Assembly: GCA_046349635.1 (NCBI GenBank)
Contig: JAXMBX010000016.1
Coordinates: forward strand, 1 to 64,000
DNA length: 64,000 nt
Reading direction: 5' to 3'
Source of the DNA: JAXMBX01 sp046349635
GTDB taxonomy: Bacteria > Planctomycetota > Planctomycetia > Planctomycetales > Planctomycetaceae
Shown: positions 8,816-16,857 of the stretch, in pieces
Position numbering within the stretch: the first letter of the stretch is position 1
How the letters are laid out: the number at the start of each line of letters is the position of its first letter
The notes under the pieces: generated by a model
What the model saw: the letters and a program-made list of their open reading frames with translations, nothing else
Told to the model about the DNA's origin: nothing
The model's database searches: none
Program-made: the position numbers and the translations under genes

Positions 8816-9874
8816 ATGTCGTCACCATCCACAGAAACACGAGCGGTCCGTCCGGGAGAGGAACTCGATCTCCCCAGGCTGACGGCATTCCTTCGCGAAC
8901 AGGTTCCCGCGTTCAGCGGTGAACTGACCGTGGAACAGTTTCCACACGGACACTCCAATTTGACATACCTGCTGAAGAGCGGGAGTCAGGAGTGGGTCTT
9001 GCGCCGGCCGCCGTTTGGCAATCAGGTCAAATCCGCCCATGACATGGGACGGGAATACAAGGTCCTGTCGGGATTAAGCCAGGTCTTTCCTCCCGCTCCG
9101 AAGCCGATCGCCGCCTGCGCGGATGATTCGATCCTGGGCGCCCCGTTTTATGTCATGGAACGGCGGAAGGGGCTGATCCTGCGGCGGGACTGGCCGGCCG
9201 ATCTGCCCCGCAATCCGCAGCTCCTCCGTCGGATGTGCGAAACATTGATCGACACGCTGGCCGACCTGCATGCCATCAACCCCGCGGAGTGTGGGCTGGG
9301 AGACCTTGGGAAGCCCGATGGTTACGTCCAGCGGCAAATCGGGGGCTGGACGAAACGCTACCGCGATGCCCAGACCGATCAAGTTCCTGAGATGGAGGCC
9401 GTTGCTGCCTGGCTGGCCGCGAACATGCCCGCCGAATGCGCCGCCTCACTGATTCACAACGATTTCAAGTTCGATAACGTCGCGTTCGATCCGAACCAGC
9501 CCGAGAAAATCACCGCCGTATTCGACTGGGAAATGACCACGCTTGGCGATCCGTTGATGGATGTCGGTACCACGCTCGGTTACTGGGTGGAAGCGGATGA
9601 AGTGGGACAACTCTCCGAGGCGGTCGTCGGCCCCACCGCACTCCCCGGTGCGATGACCCGCGCCGAGTTATGGGACCGGTACACGGCCCGCCGGGGCCTG
9701 ACGGGAAGAGATTCTCGGTTTTATTACGTCTACGGCCTGTTCAAGATCGCCGTCATCATCCAGCAGATTTACGTCCGCTTCGTGCGCGGGCACACGCAGG
9801 ATCCGCGGTTTGCAGGCCTCGCTTCGCGCGTGCAGCAGCTCGCGCGGCAGGCAGAATCCCATTTAAATCAATAA
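8816..9874 (+). CDS. APH-like phosphotransferase (ACAD10/11 or LvaA type kinase)
   Basis: A 352-residue aminoglycoside-phosphotransferase-fold kinase. The N-terminus has the nucleotide-lobe segment FPHGHSNLTYLL and LRRPPFGNQVKSAHDM. The catalytic loop is SLIHNDFKFDNVAFDP (HxDxxxxN type) and the metal-binding loop AVFDWEMTTLGDPLMDVG. These are hallmarks of the bacterial homologues of the kinase domain of human ACAD10/11 and of LvaA, which phosphorylate 4-hydroxyacyl-CoA. The acyl-CoA dehydrogenase three genes upstream is the expected partner. It is unlikely to be an antibiotic-resistance kinase, given the context. Confidence 0.88.
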   Translation: MSSPSTETRAVRPGEELDLPRLTAFLREQVPAFSGELTVEQFPHGHSNLTYLLKSGSQEWVLRRPPFGNQVKSAHDMGREYKVLSGLSQVFPPAPKPIAACADDSILGAPFYVMERRKGLILRRDWPADLPRNPQLLRRMCETLIDTLADLHAINPAECGLGDLGKPDGYVQRQIGGWTKRYRDAQTDQVPEMEAVAAWLAANMPAECAASLIHNDFKFDNVAFDPNQPEKITAVFDWEMTTLGDPLMDVGTTLGYWVEADEVGQLSEAVVGPTALPGAMTRAELWDRYTARRGLTGRDSRFYYVYGLFKIAVIIQQIYVRFVRGHTQDPRFAGLASRVQQLARQAESHLNQ

Positions 9875-9926
9875 TTCACTCCGAGCTTCGACAGAAGAGA
9901 CGGTTTCAACAGAAGAGAAGTCCAAC

Positions 9927-10691
9927 ATGAGCGCGAGCATTTCACTCAAGGGAAAAACAGCCCTGGTTACCGGCGGCGGACGCGGGATCGGCAAAGCCAT
10001 CGCCAAGCGGTTCGCCGAAGCCGGTGCGAACGTCGTTATCGCCAGCCGCAAAATGGAAAACCTGCAGGCCACGGCGGATGAATTCGCCAGTCTCCCCGGA
10101 AAAGTCGTCCCGATGGCCTGTCACGTCGGCAAGGCGGAAGAAGTCGAAAACCTCGTCAAGCAGATCGAGACCCGGTTAGGCCCGATCGACATCCTCGTCA
10201 ACAACAGCGCCACGAACATCGGCCAGGGACCGGCGCTGCAGGTCACTGCGGAGATGCTGGACAAGATGATCGAAGTGAACATCAAGTCCTGCCTGCGGCT
10301 CATCAATCTGACCGTCCCGAAGATGATCGAACGTCAGTCGGGAGGCTCGATCATCAACATCGCCTCCATTGCAGGTCTCGAACCCCAACCGGGAGGATTG
10401 CTCTACAGTTTCACCAAGGCGGGACTCCTGATGATGACCCGCAGTTGGGCGCGGGAATTCGGCAAGCATAAGATCCGGGTCAATGCCATCGCACCGGGGC
10501 TCATCCAGACGGACTTCAGCGAGTACTTCTGGAAAAATGAAAAGTACCTGGAACACCACATGGCGACGCAGCCGCTGCAGCACATCGGCAAGCCCGAGGA
10601 GATCAGCTACGCGGCGTTGTACCTCGCTTCCGATGAAGCATCGTATGTGACGGGCCAGACATTCGTGATCGACGGTGGAAACATCTGTTAA
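9927..10691 (+). CDS. Short-chain dehydrogenase/reductase (second of three)
   Basis: A 254-residue SDR with GGGRGIGKAIAKRF at the N-terminus, NNSATN in place of NNAG, Ser in IINIASIAGL and the catalytic YSFTK. The C-terminus LASDEASYVTGQTFVIDGGN is the standard SDR ending. It resembles peroxisomal 2,4-dienoyl-CoA or trans-2-enoyl-CoA reductases (DHRS4/PECR-like) as much as FabG; the substrate is inferred only from the cluster. It follows the kinase gene by 52 bases. Confidence 0.9.
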   Translation: MSASISLKGKTALVTGGGRGIGKAIAKRFAEAGANVVIASRKMENLQATADEFASLPGKVVPMACHVGKAEEVENLVKQIETRLGPIDILVNNSATNIGQGPALQVTAEMLDKMIEVNIKSCLRLINLTVPKMIERQSGGSIINIASIAGLEPQPGGLLYSFTKAGLLMMTRSWAREFGKHKIRVNAIAPGLIQTDFSEYFWKNEKYLEHHMATQPLQHIGKPEEISYAALYLASDEASYVTGQTFVIDGGNIC

Positions 10692-10875
10692 TGAACACAC
10701 ATGTTCTGTCCGAAGGGCGGCATGCATGTGGTTGAATCATAGGCACATTTAATCGTCGGGTGGCGGGGGCGCACCGCGAAGTGGAAGCCCCCGGAACTCC
10801 GTCAAACGGGAAACTAGAGTGCGGAAGAAACGTTTGAATCACTAAAAATGATTGATGGTTGAGTGTGACCTGGTT

Positions 10876-10929
10876 GTCGAAGACATCAGGCACGGCCTGA
10901 CCTACAAGAAAATTTGAGGAAGAGTAAAC
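10876..10929 (+). promoter_or_regulatory. Upstream element with palindrome, copy 2 (third SDR gene)
   Basis: TCAGGC-ACG-GCCTGA at 10886-10900 is an inverted repeat centred 37 bases before the ATG, the same distance as in copy 1 upstream of the thiolase. The 54-base alignment to 890-943 has no gaps and ends in a purine-rich ribosome site (TTGAGGAAGAG). The rest of the 10692-10875 spacer shows no other clear feature. Confidence 0.5.
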
Positions 10930-11781
10930 ATGGGCGTGTTGCAGGATAAGGTGGCGATCATCACGGGGGCAGGCGGAGGCTTGGGGCGCAGCTATGCACT
11001 CCTGTTCGCCAAAGAGGGAGCCAAAGTCGTCGTCAATGACCCCGGTGTCGCTCGGGACGGAACCGGAGGCGGCAACGCCGCGGAGCAGGTCGTGGCCGAA
11101 ATCAAAGCAGCGGGCGGCCAGGCGGTTGCGAATACCGAAGCAGTCGGTTCGGCTGCCGTTGCGGAACGCTTGGTGAAGACCGCCGTGGATGCCTTCGGCA
11201 AGCTCGACATCCTCGTGAATAACGCGGGTATTCTCCGCGACCGCACGATCCTCAACATGACCGAGGAGGAATTCGACCAGGTGATCCACGTCCACCTGCG
11301 CGGTACCTTCACCTGCCTGCAGGCCGCGGGACGCCAGATGAAAGAGCAGGGGACGGGCGGACGCATCATCAACGTCTCCTCAATCGCCGGGCTGATCGGC
11401 AGTTTCGGACAGGCGAACTACTCCGCCGCCAAGGCGGGGATCTATGCCCTCACCCGCACCGCCGCTCTGGAATTCATGAAGCTGAAGATCACGGTCAACG
11501 CGATCGCGCCCTTAGCCATGACCCGCATGCTGAGCACCGCCCCCGAGTTCGCGAGCGGACATGCAAATGACCACCTGACCATCGAACAGGTCGGCCCGGT
11601 TCTCGCGTTTCTCGCCTCCGATATGGCGACCGGAATCACCGGCCAGATCATCGGCGCTGAAGGGGAACAGTTGTTCGCCTACCGGATGATGACCACCCAC
11701 GGCACGACACGCTACAACCCGGAGGGATCATGGACGGTTCAGGAAGTCGCCCAAGCGATGCCGCAGATCCTGCATGGCTGA
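10930..11781 (+). CDS. Short-chain dehydrogenase (third; (3R)-hydroxyacyl-CoA dehydrogenase / HSD17B4 N-domain type)
   Basis: A 283-residue SDR with GAGGGLGRSYALLFA, then VVVNDPGVARDGTGGG, a loop typical of the dehydrogenase domain of multifunctional enzyme type 2. NNAGILRDRT, Ser in IINVSSIAGLIG and YSAAKAG complete the active site. It probably oxidises (3R)-hydroxyacyl-CoA. That stereochemistry is complementary to the (3S)-specific fused enzyme at 3321, so the cluster may handle both isomers. It is preceded by its own 238-base spacer and a copy of the shared upstream element, so it may be a separate transcript. Confidence 0.9.
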   Translation: MGVLQDKVAIITGAGGGLGRSYALLFAKEGAKVVVNDPGVARDGTGGGNAAEQVVAEIKAAGGQAVANTEAVGSAAVAERLVKTAVDAFGKLDILVNNAGILRDRTILNMTEEEFDQVIHVHLRGTFTCLQAAGRQMKEQGTGGRIINVSSIAGLIGSFGQANYSAAKAGIYALTRTAALEFMKLKITVNAIAPLAMTRMLSTAPEFASGHANDHLTIEQVGPVLAFLASDMATGITGQIIGAEGEQLFAYRMMTTHGTTRYNPEGSWTVQEVAQAMPQILHG

Positions 11782-11853
11782 GCCAATTGACAGAACAGAC
11801 TAAGTGCCACTTGCTAACGAATGCGAGCAGTGGGTCTCAAGGAACCATGAGCT

Positions 11854-12783
11854 ATGGGGCAATTGCCAGAAAAAGTTCAGGTGGCCTGTCCCGTTTGCAG
11901 CGGCGAACAGTTTGAAATATGCGCTCTGAAGGATGAAGGGGTTGCTACTCTCAAATGCCTTCAATGCAACTGCAATTTCCTCTTATTGGATAGCAAGGAT
12001 CACTGGTTCGATGTCATCCAGAATGGCTACCCGCGTCTCACAAAGTGTGGGTGCAAGGCGGTTTCGTTTGGCCTGAAATGCGAATACGCCTTTCGAGAAG
12101 ACGGGGATGTCAGATTCATCAAAGTTTCAACCACGTGCTCGGCCTGTGGAAAAACAAAAAAATTGATGAATTTTGAAATCGACTACAGCCCGACGTATCA
12201 TCTGGCAAAACACCCTTTAACTCCCTGCACAAATCCGAAGATCCTTTACGATCTCCAGAACCTCGATTTGTATTGCACAGGAAGTGACATCCTTGAGATC
12301 TCGGAGTTTTTGAGTTCTCAGCTAGACTGTGTCCTTACTTGCTGGAAACGTGACGACGACGATCTGGCTTTAAGTCACGTTGATCTACAGGAACTCAAAG
12401 ACCATCTCCCACAGGCGACTGAGAAAAGACTGCCTTATTTGAGTCTTTATGCGATGAAAAAAAGTGCCGGGCTTCCGGATGTCAAAGTCAATACCGCAAG
12501 GCGAGAAGAGAGATTCTGGAAGCGGAATGAAGTCATACGAATCAGCTCCCCGATACACATGGTCTTCGGTTCGCAAACGGGGCTGTATTTCCAGATCAAT
12601 TTCTCAAACGAGTTTATCGACGGTGAAAAGATCACCAAAAAAACTGCGGAGTTTCAAAGCCTCACGAAATGTTTTGTGGACTGGCTGAAGAATCGGTTCG
12701 TCTCATGGCGTGGGGTTCGTTGTTTTGATAACCCCGACGAGAATCGTCGTCTATTCGGCGATCGATTTGCTAAGGAAAGTTAG
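11854..12783 (+). CDS. Hypothetical protein with zinc-ribbon-like Cys pairs
   Basis: I do not recognise this 309-residue protein. The N-terminus has CPVC (from about residue 12), then CLQC about 20 residues later, a spacing typical of a zinc ribbon. KCGC and CSAC follow at about 68 and 103 and could form a second one. The remainder is mixed alpha/beta with no clear motif and no signal peptide or membrane segment. The base composition is visibly richer in A/T than the flanking genes, with more AAA, TTT and TTG codons, which suggests later acquisition. It lies between the acyl-CoA cluster and the convergent TetR gene. The start is the ATG at 11854; no strong ribosome site is visible. Confidence 0.7.
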   Translation: MGQLPEKVQVACPVCSGEQFEICALKDEGVATLKCLQCNCNFLLLDSKDHWFDVIQNGYPRLTKCGCKAVSFGLKCEYAFREDGDVRFIKVSTTCSACGKTKKLMNFEIDYSPTYHLAKHPLTPCTNPKILYDLQNLDLYCTGSDILEISEFLSSQLDCVLTCWKRDDDDLALSHVDLQELKDHLPQATEKRLPYLSLYAMKKSAGLPDVKVNTARREERFWKRNEVIRISSPIHMVFGSQTGLYFQINFSNEFIDGEKITKKTAEFQSLTKCFVDWLKNRFVSWRGVRCFDNPDENRRLFGDRFAKES

Positions 12784-12828
12784 GTGTGGCGACGGCCCGA
12801 TAGGGAAATTTACTCTCCCATGGGAGAA

Positions 12829-13470
12829 TTAGGCGTGGCCGTTGCGGAGGGCGAATTCCAGCGCTGCGGGGGTTTCACCAATCCCCCCATACAGCAGCGA
12901 CTTCAAGTTAAGGATAACGTCGTCGCAGGTGAGGTTCCCCTGGGGGTTGTACCACCGGGGGAGCCACAGCAGCATCCCGAAGATGCTGTACGCCATCACG
13001 GTCGTATTCAACGGCTTGATCTTCTTCAGCGCGATCAGTTCTTCCAGCGTGCTACGGACGAGATCGAAGTAGTCCCGCTTGCGGCTGATGATCAGCTTGT
13101 GATGCTTCGGATTCAACCCCGCCATCTCATCCGTGAGGATGGTGATGGTCTTGTTGTTCCCCATCACCAGCCGCGCGTGGTTCTGCAGGATCAGCGACAG
13201 CCGTTCTTCCGGATCGGCCGTCCCCTTGGCGGGATCGATCACCTGCTCCTGGAGCATGCTCATCGCATACTCCATGATCGCAAACAGCAGGTCTTCCTTG
13301 CTGTCGATGTAGTAGTACAGCCCCGCCTTGGTGAGATTGACCGCTTCCGCGATGTCACTCATGGAGGTGGCATCGAATCCCTTTTCGTGGAAGATCTGGG
13401 CCGCCCGGTGATAGATCTCTATCTGGCGGACGTTGTCTTCGGCGGAAGGGGACTTCGTGCGGGAAGGCAT
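12829..13470 (-). CDS. TetR/AcrR family transcriptional regulator
   Basis: A 213-residue repressor-type protein. The N-terminal helix-turn-helix is clear: IYHRAAQIFHEKGFDATSMS, then DIAEAVNLTKAGLYYYIDSKEDLL. The C-terminal two-thirds is the variable ligand-binding helical domain. I start at the ATG complementary to 13468-13470, giving MPSRTKSPSAEDN. The open frame continues 73 codons further upstream, but that part is low-complexity and overlaps the spacer. TetR regulators next to acyl-CoA gene clusters commonly respond to acyl-CoA (FadR/PsrA-like). The palindromes upstream of the thiolase and the third SDR are possible binding sites. Confidence 0.88.
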   Translation of the reverse strand: MPSRTKSPSAEDNVRQIEIYHRAAQIFHEKGFDATSMSDIAEAVNLTKAGLYYYIDSKEDLLFAIMEYAMSMLQEQVIDPAKGTADPEERLSLILQNHARLVMGNNKTITILTDEMAGLNPKHHKLIISRKRDYFDLVRSTLEELIALKKIKPLNTTVMAYSIFGMLLWLPRWYNPQGNLTCDDVILNLKSLLYGGIGETPAALEFALRNGHA

Positions 13471-13580
13471 GGTACTCGGGCTTTCTGGGGTCCGACGACG
13501 AACACGAAGAAGGTTCGGCGGCACGTCACCGGGGGAGCGTGCGAGAGCGGCGTCCCCCCGCGAAGAAGAAAACCGGCAGA

Positions 13581-13679
13581 TCAGGTTTTGACCTTGGCGC
13601 GATCGAGACGGCGAGCCTTGGAATTCGCCGGACGGCGTCCCTTGTTGGCTTTCTTGAGGCGACGGTGGGGCTTGGCCAT
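13581..13679 (-). CDS. Very small basic protein, 32 residues
   Basis: The minus strand has ATG at 13679 and TGA at 13581-13583, encoding 32 residues that begin MAKPHRRLKKANKG and end RLDRAKVKT. Fourteen of 32 residues are Lys or Arg and there are no aromatic residues or Cys. A GGAG lies about 11 bases before the ATG. Size and composition resemble small ribosomal proteins such as bL34 or bTHX, but I do not recognise the sequence as either. It lies upstream of the TetR gene on the same strand (110 bases apart) and points away from purM. Basic GC-rich ORFs of this size can arise by chance, but the ribosome site and even amphipathic make-up argue for a gene. Confidence 0.55.
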   Translation of the reverse strand: MAKPHRRLKKANKGRRPANSKARRLDRAKVKT

Positions 13680-13955
13680 TTGAGTTCAATCTCCAGATTC
13701 AAAATGAGAATTTGTGCAAGTTTCTTTCGCAAAAGGGAACCGAAGATCTTACCGAATTTGTCCGCCGACAGAAAGCGTGACGTAACTCTTTGGCTCCCAT
13801 CAGGTTTTACACCACATTCCAGGAGCATTTCCAGCCCAGTTTTCGGCGGACTGCAGGGGGAGTACCTTGTTCCGATGGGGCCGATCTGATGCAATGGCGC
13901 GAGGATCCGATTTGCAGGCCTTCTGACCGCAGCATTCTTACCCACGGAGCGACCG

Positions 13956-15035
13956 TTGACCACTTCCCAACCCCCCGCCGGGGTGACGTATCGAGATGCC
14001 GGTGTCGATCTGGAACTCTATGAACAGGCCATGGAGCGTCTGCCGGCGTTCATGAAGCGGACGCACACACCCCGGGTCATGGATCTGGCGGGAGGATTCG
14101 CCGGCCTGTTCCGCATGGACCACGATGCCCAGTTCCCCCGGAACTACAAGGAACCGGTCCTGGTTTCGGGGACCGACGGTGTAGGAACCAAGCTCAAAGT
14201 CGCCCTCCTGACCCAGACCTATAACACCGTCGGGATCGACCTGGTGGCCATGTCAGTGAATGATTGCCTCTGCCTGGGGGCGGAGCCGTTGTTCTTTCTG
14301 GATTACCTCGCCCTCGGCAAGGATGACCCGGACCTGATCGCGAAACTGGTCGAAGGAGTGACCGAAGGATGCGTGCAGGCGAAAGCCGCGCTGCTCGGCG
14401 GTGAAACGGCCATCATGCCGGACATCTACTCCCCCGGCGATTTCGACATGGCAGGCTTCTGCGTGGCGGTCGCCGAGAAATCAGAACTGATCGAAGGGAA
14501 AGACATTCAACCCGGCGACGTGGTCATCGGTCTGGGATCGAGCGGGTTCCACTCCAATGGTTACAGTCTGGTCCGCAAAGTGGTCTTCGACGTCGCGAAA
14601 CTGAAGATCGATCAACACATTCCGGAACTTGGGCAGACGGTCGGCGAAGCGTTGCTGACCCCCACGACGATTTACGTGCAGCCGATCCTGGAATTGCTCA
14701 AGACCTTCAAACCTCGGACCACCATCCGCGGACTGGCCCACATCACCGGCGGTGGTATCGCGGATAATCTGGTCCGAATCCTGCCGGAGAACTGCCACGT
14801 GGAGATTGACGGAAGTTCCTGGCAGGCGAAGCCGATCTTCCACTGGTTGCAGAAGCTGGGGAACATCGACCGCGAAGAAATGTTCCGCGTGTTCAATATG
14901 GGGATCGGGTTCGTGATTGTCGCGGCCCCCGAAGCGGCGGATGGCATTCAACAGACGCTGACCGCCCGCCAGATTCCGAACTGGCTGATCGGCAACGTCA
15001 AGGCCGGGGCCCAGGGGGTCACCGTCCGGCATTGA
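13956..15035 (+). CDS. purM: Phosphoribosylformylglycinamidine cyclo-ligase (AIR synthetase)
   Basis: Closes the imidazole ring to give aminoimidazole ribotide in purine synthesis. The 359 residues are near the family norm of about 345. Signatures: VTYRDAGVDLE at the N-terminus, LVSGTDGVGTKLKVA, VNDCLCLGAEPLFFLDYLA, ALLGGETAIMP, and the C-terminal ITGGGIADNLVRILP. The start is a TTG at 13956 with GGAG six bases upstream. The GTG at 13983 would give the more usual MTYRDAGVD beginning but has no ribosome site. It is monocistronic in appearance. Confidence 0.95.
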   Translation: MTTSQPPAGVTYRDAGVDLELYEQAMERLPAFMKRTHTPRVMDLAGGFAGLFRMDHDAQFPRNYKEPVLVSGTDGVGTKLKVALLTQTYNTVGIDLVAMSVNDCLCLGAEPLFFLDYLALGKDDPDLIAKLVEGVTEGCVQAKAALLGGETAIMPDIYSPGDFDMAGFCVAVAEKSELIEGKDIQPGDVVIGLGSSGFHSNGYSLVRKVVFDVAKLKIDQHIPELGQTVGEALLTPTTIYVQPILELLKTFKPRTTIRGLAHITGGGIADNLVRILPENCHVEIDGSSWQAKPIFHWLQKLGNIDREEMFRVFNMGIGFVIVAAPEAADGIQQTLTARQIPNWLIGNVKAGAQGVTVRH

Positions 15036-15210
15036 TATCCGGCATTGCGCGTTTAAAAAAAGATTGTGTTTATCTCTTCATCAGGGCTTTGGGTGGCATG
15101 CCTGCATCGCCACGGAGTGGCAGGGTAGGCATGTGCCCGTTTGACTCCGATTGACTGCATGTAGACACGGTCCAGTATCGATAGCACCAACAGGAACGGA
15201 TTCTCGCACA

Positions 15211-15780
15211 ATGGTTTATCTGAATCGGATTTACACCCGCACGGGTGATGAGGGACAAACGGGACTCGGCAATGGAGAACGAGTCGCCAAGACCCATCCG
15301 CGCGTCGTGGCTTATGGAGCCGTCGACGAATTGAACGCCGTCATCGGTGTTGTCCTGACGACCGGAGTCTCGGGCAGCATCGCGGAGCAGTTGCGGCTGA
15401 TTCAGAACGACCTCTTCGACGTCGGCGCGGACCTCTGCGTGCCGGAACCCGCCGAGCCCGGGCCGGAACCCGCCCTTCGCGTGGTGGAGCAACAGGTTCT
15501 GACGTTGGAGCAGTGGATCGATGAGATCGTCGCTCAACTGAAGCCGCTGGAGAGTTTCATCCTGCCGGGGGGAACACCGACGGCGGCGGCGCTGCATCAT
15601 GCCCGTACCGTCTGCCGCCGGGCGGAAATCGAAGTCCTGCATCTCGCCGAGTTTGAGGATCTAAACAAGCACCTCGTCACCTATCTGAACCGCTTGTCCG
15701 ATCTGCTGTTCGTGATGGCCCGCCACTGCAACGACAACGGCGAGGGGGATATCCTCTGGCAGCCGGGCCGGAATCGCTGA
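15211..15780 (+). CDS. Cob(I)yrinic acid a,c-diamide adenosyltransferase (PduO/MMAB type)
   Basis: Transfers the adenosyl group of ATP to cob(I)alamin to make coenzyme B12. The 189-residue protein has the ATP-binding N-terminal signature IYTRTGDEGQTGLGNGERV, then VDELNAVIG, and the C-terminal ARTVCRRAEIEVLHLAE with LNRLSDLLFVMARHCN, all standard for the PduO-type family. I use the ATG at 15211; the in-frame start at 15151 adds 20 unlikely residues. The 175-base spacer upstream holds no other gene that I can see. Confidence 0.92.
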   Translation: MVYLNRIYTRTGDEGQTGLGNGERVAKTHPRVVAYGAVDELNAVIGVVLTTGVSGSIAEQLRLIQNDLFDVGADLCVPEPAEPGPEPALRVVEQQVLTLEQWIDEIVAQLKPLESFILPGGTPTAAALHHARTVCRRAEIEVLHLAEFEDLNKHLVTYLNRLSDLLFVMARHCNDNGEGDILWQPGRNR

Positions 15781-15953
15781 CGCCTCCGACTCTCCGTTGA
15801 TCGGCAATTCCTGCCGGTGACGCACGACCGGTGCGAGAGTCTGCCGCCGCGCGGGGGGAATTTCAAGCAGATTTCACCTCGTGCCGATCTCCGATGCTGG
15901 ACGGGTCTTCGATTTGATGGAGATCCAATCGTTCACAGGGAAGGTGGAACGGC

Positions 15954-16826
15954 ATGGGAGCGTGGACTCCGGCAGAGATGGAACGGGTGAAGGCGGCGTG
16001 CGGCCAGAATGCGCCTGCGCTTGCCGAATCGTTCAATCTCTGTTTCCAGACGCAACATACGTTCCGGATCGGTGATCCACTGGCCTGCGTCCCCAATGTC
16101 CTTCCTGAAGAACTGTCGCAACCGGGCTTGATCCTCAGTTTCGAACTCGAGGGAGGGGCACTGCTCGCGTTGCTCCCCGCGACACTCCCGCTTCCCGAAT
16201 GGCATCGCCAGCCGGACAAGAGCGAATCGTCCCGCCTGCAGACCCTTCCGGTGGAATGGTCGTTGAACCTGTTTCCGGAAGATCTGGAGGTTCAGGCCTC
16301 GAAGACAGATCTGGTGGAGAGTCTGGCGGAAAGCCTGCTTTCCTGCGGGCCGGTCGAAGGGGCGATTCTCCAGCCGATTTTCCTCGGCGAAGAGGAAACC
16401 GCACCATCGTTTTTTCTCCTCGGACCAGTGGAGCGTAGTTTCCAACCCGCTGTGAGTGCGGAGACGACTGCTCCAGAGGCGGGGACAGCCTCGAGTCCCG
16501 AGCCGATTCAACCCCCCGCCGCGGAACGGATTCCATTAACGCCCGAAGAGGCGGCCCGCCGCCGCGACCAACTGATCCGGATGCGGCACATCCTCAAACT
16601 GCCGGTCCCCGTGATCGTGGTCCTGGCGGAAAAGAAGATCGAACTCGGCCAGTTGATGACGCTCGGCCCGGGAGCCATCGTGACGTTCGAAAAGTCCTGC
16701 GACGACCTGCTGGACCTGTGCGTCAACAACCGCCCTTACTGCCGTGGTGAAGCGGTCAAAATCGGCGAAAAGTTCGGCCTCAAGATCAACTCGCTGACCC
16801 CCGGCGTCGTCGAACTGCGGAATTAG
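15954..16826 (+). CDS. FliM/FliN-family protein with C-terminal SPOA domain
   Basis: A 290-residue protein. The last 85 residues are a SPOA (surface presentation of antigens) domain as in the flagellar switch protein FliN: LPVPVIVVLAEKKIELGQLM, then LGPGAIVTFEKSCDDLLDL, VNNRPYCRGEAVKIGEKFGL and ending VVELRN. The first 190 residues are unlike FliN, which is normally about 140 residues. They are followed by a Pro/Ala/Glu-rich linker (about 170-200). The N-terminal part may be a diverged second SPOA-like or FliM-like module. AGGTGGA precedes the ATG. No other flagellar gene is in the window. Confidence 0.82.
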   Translation: MGAWTPAEMERVKAACGQNAPALAESFNLCFQTQHTFRIGDPLACVPNVLPEELSQPGLILSFELEGGALLALLPATLPLPEWHRQPDKSESSRLQTLPVEWSLNLFPEDLEVQASKTDLVESLAESLLSCGPVEGAILQPIFLGEEETAPSFFLLGPVERSFQPAVSAETTAPEAGTASSPEPIQPPAAERIPLTPEEAARRRDQLIRMRHILKLPVPVIVVLAEKKIELGQLMTLGPGAIVTFEKSCDDLLDLCVNNRPYCRGEAVKIGEKFGLKINSLTPGVVELRN

Positions 16827-16857
16827 AGCATTCGTTTCGAATGCGGACATCCGAATC

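Noticed and set aside
8816..9874. Aminoglycoside resistance kinase
   Set aside because: The fold is APH-like, but the motifs and acyl-CoA context fit the ACAD10/11/LvaA branch, not drug resistance.
12814..12827. Perfect palindrome TCTCCCATGGGAGA beside the TetR stop codon
   Set aside because: No loop and no T-run, and it lies at the 3' ends of two convergent genes, so neither operator nor terminator is well supported.
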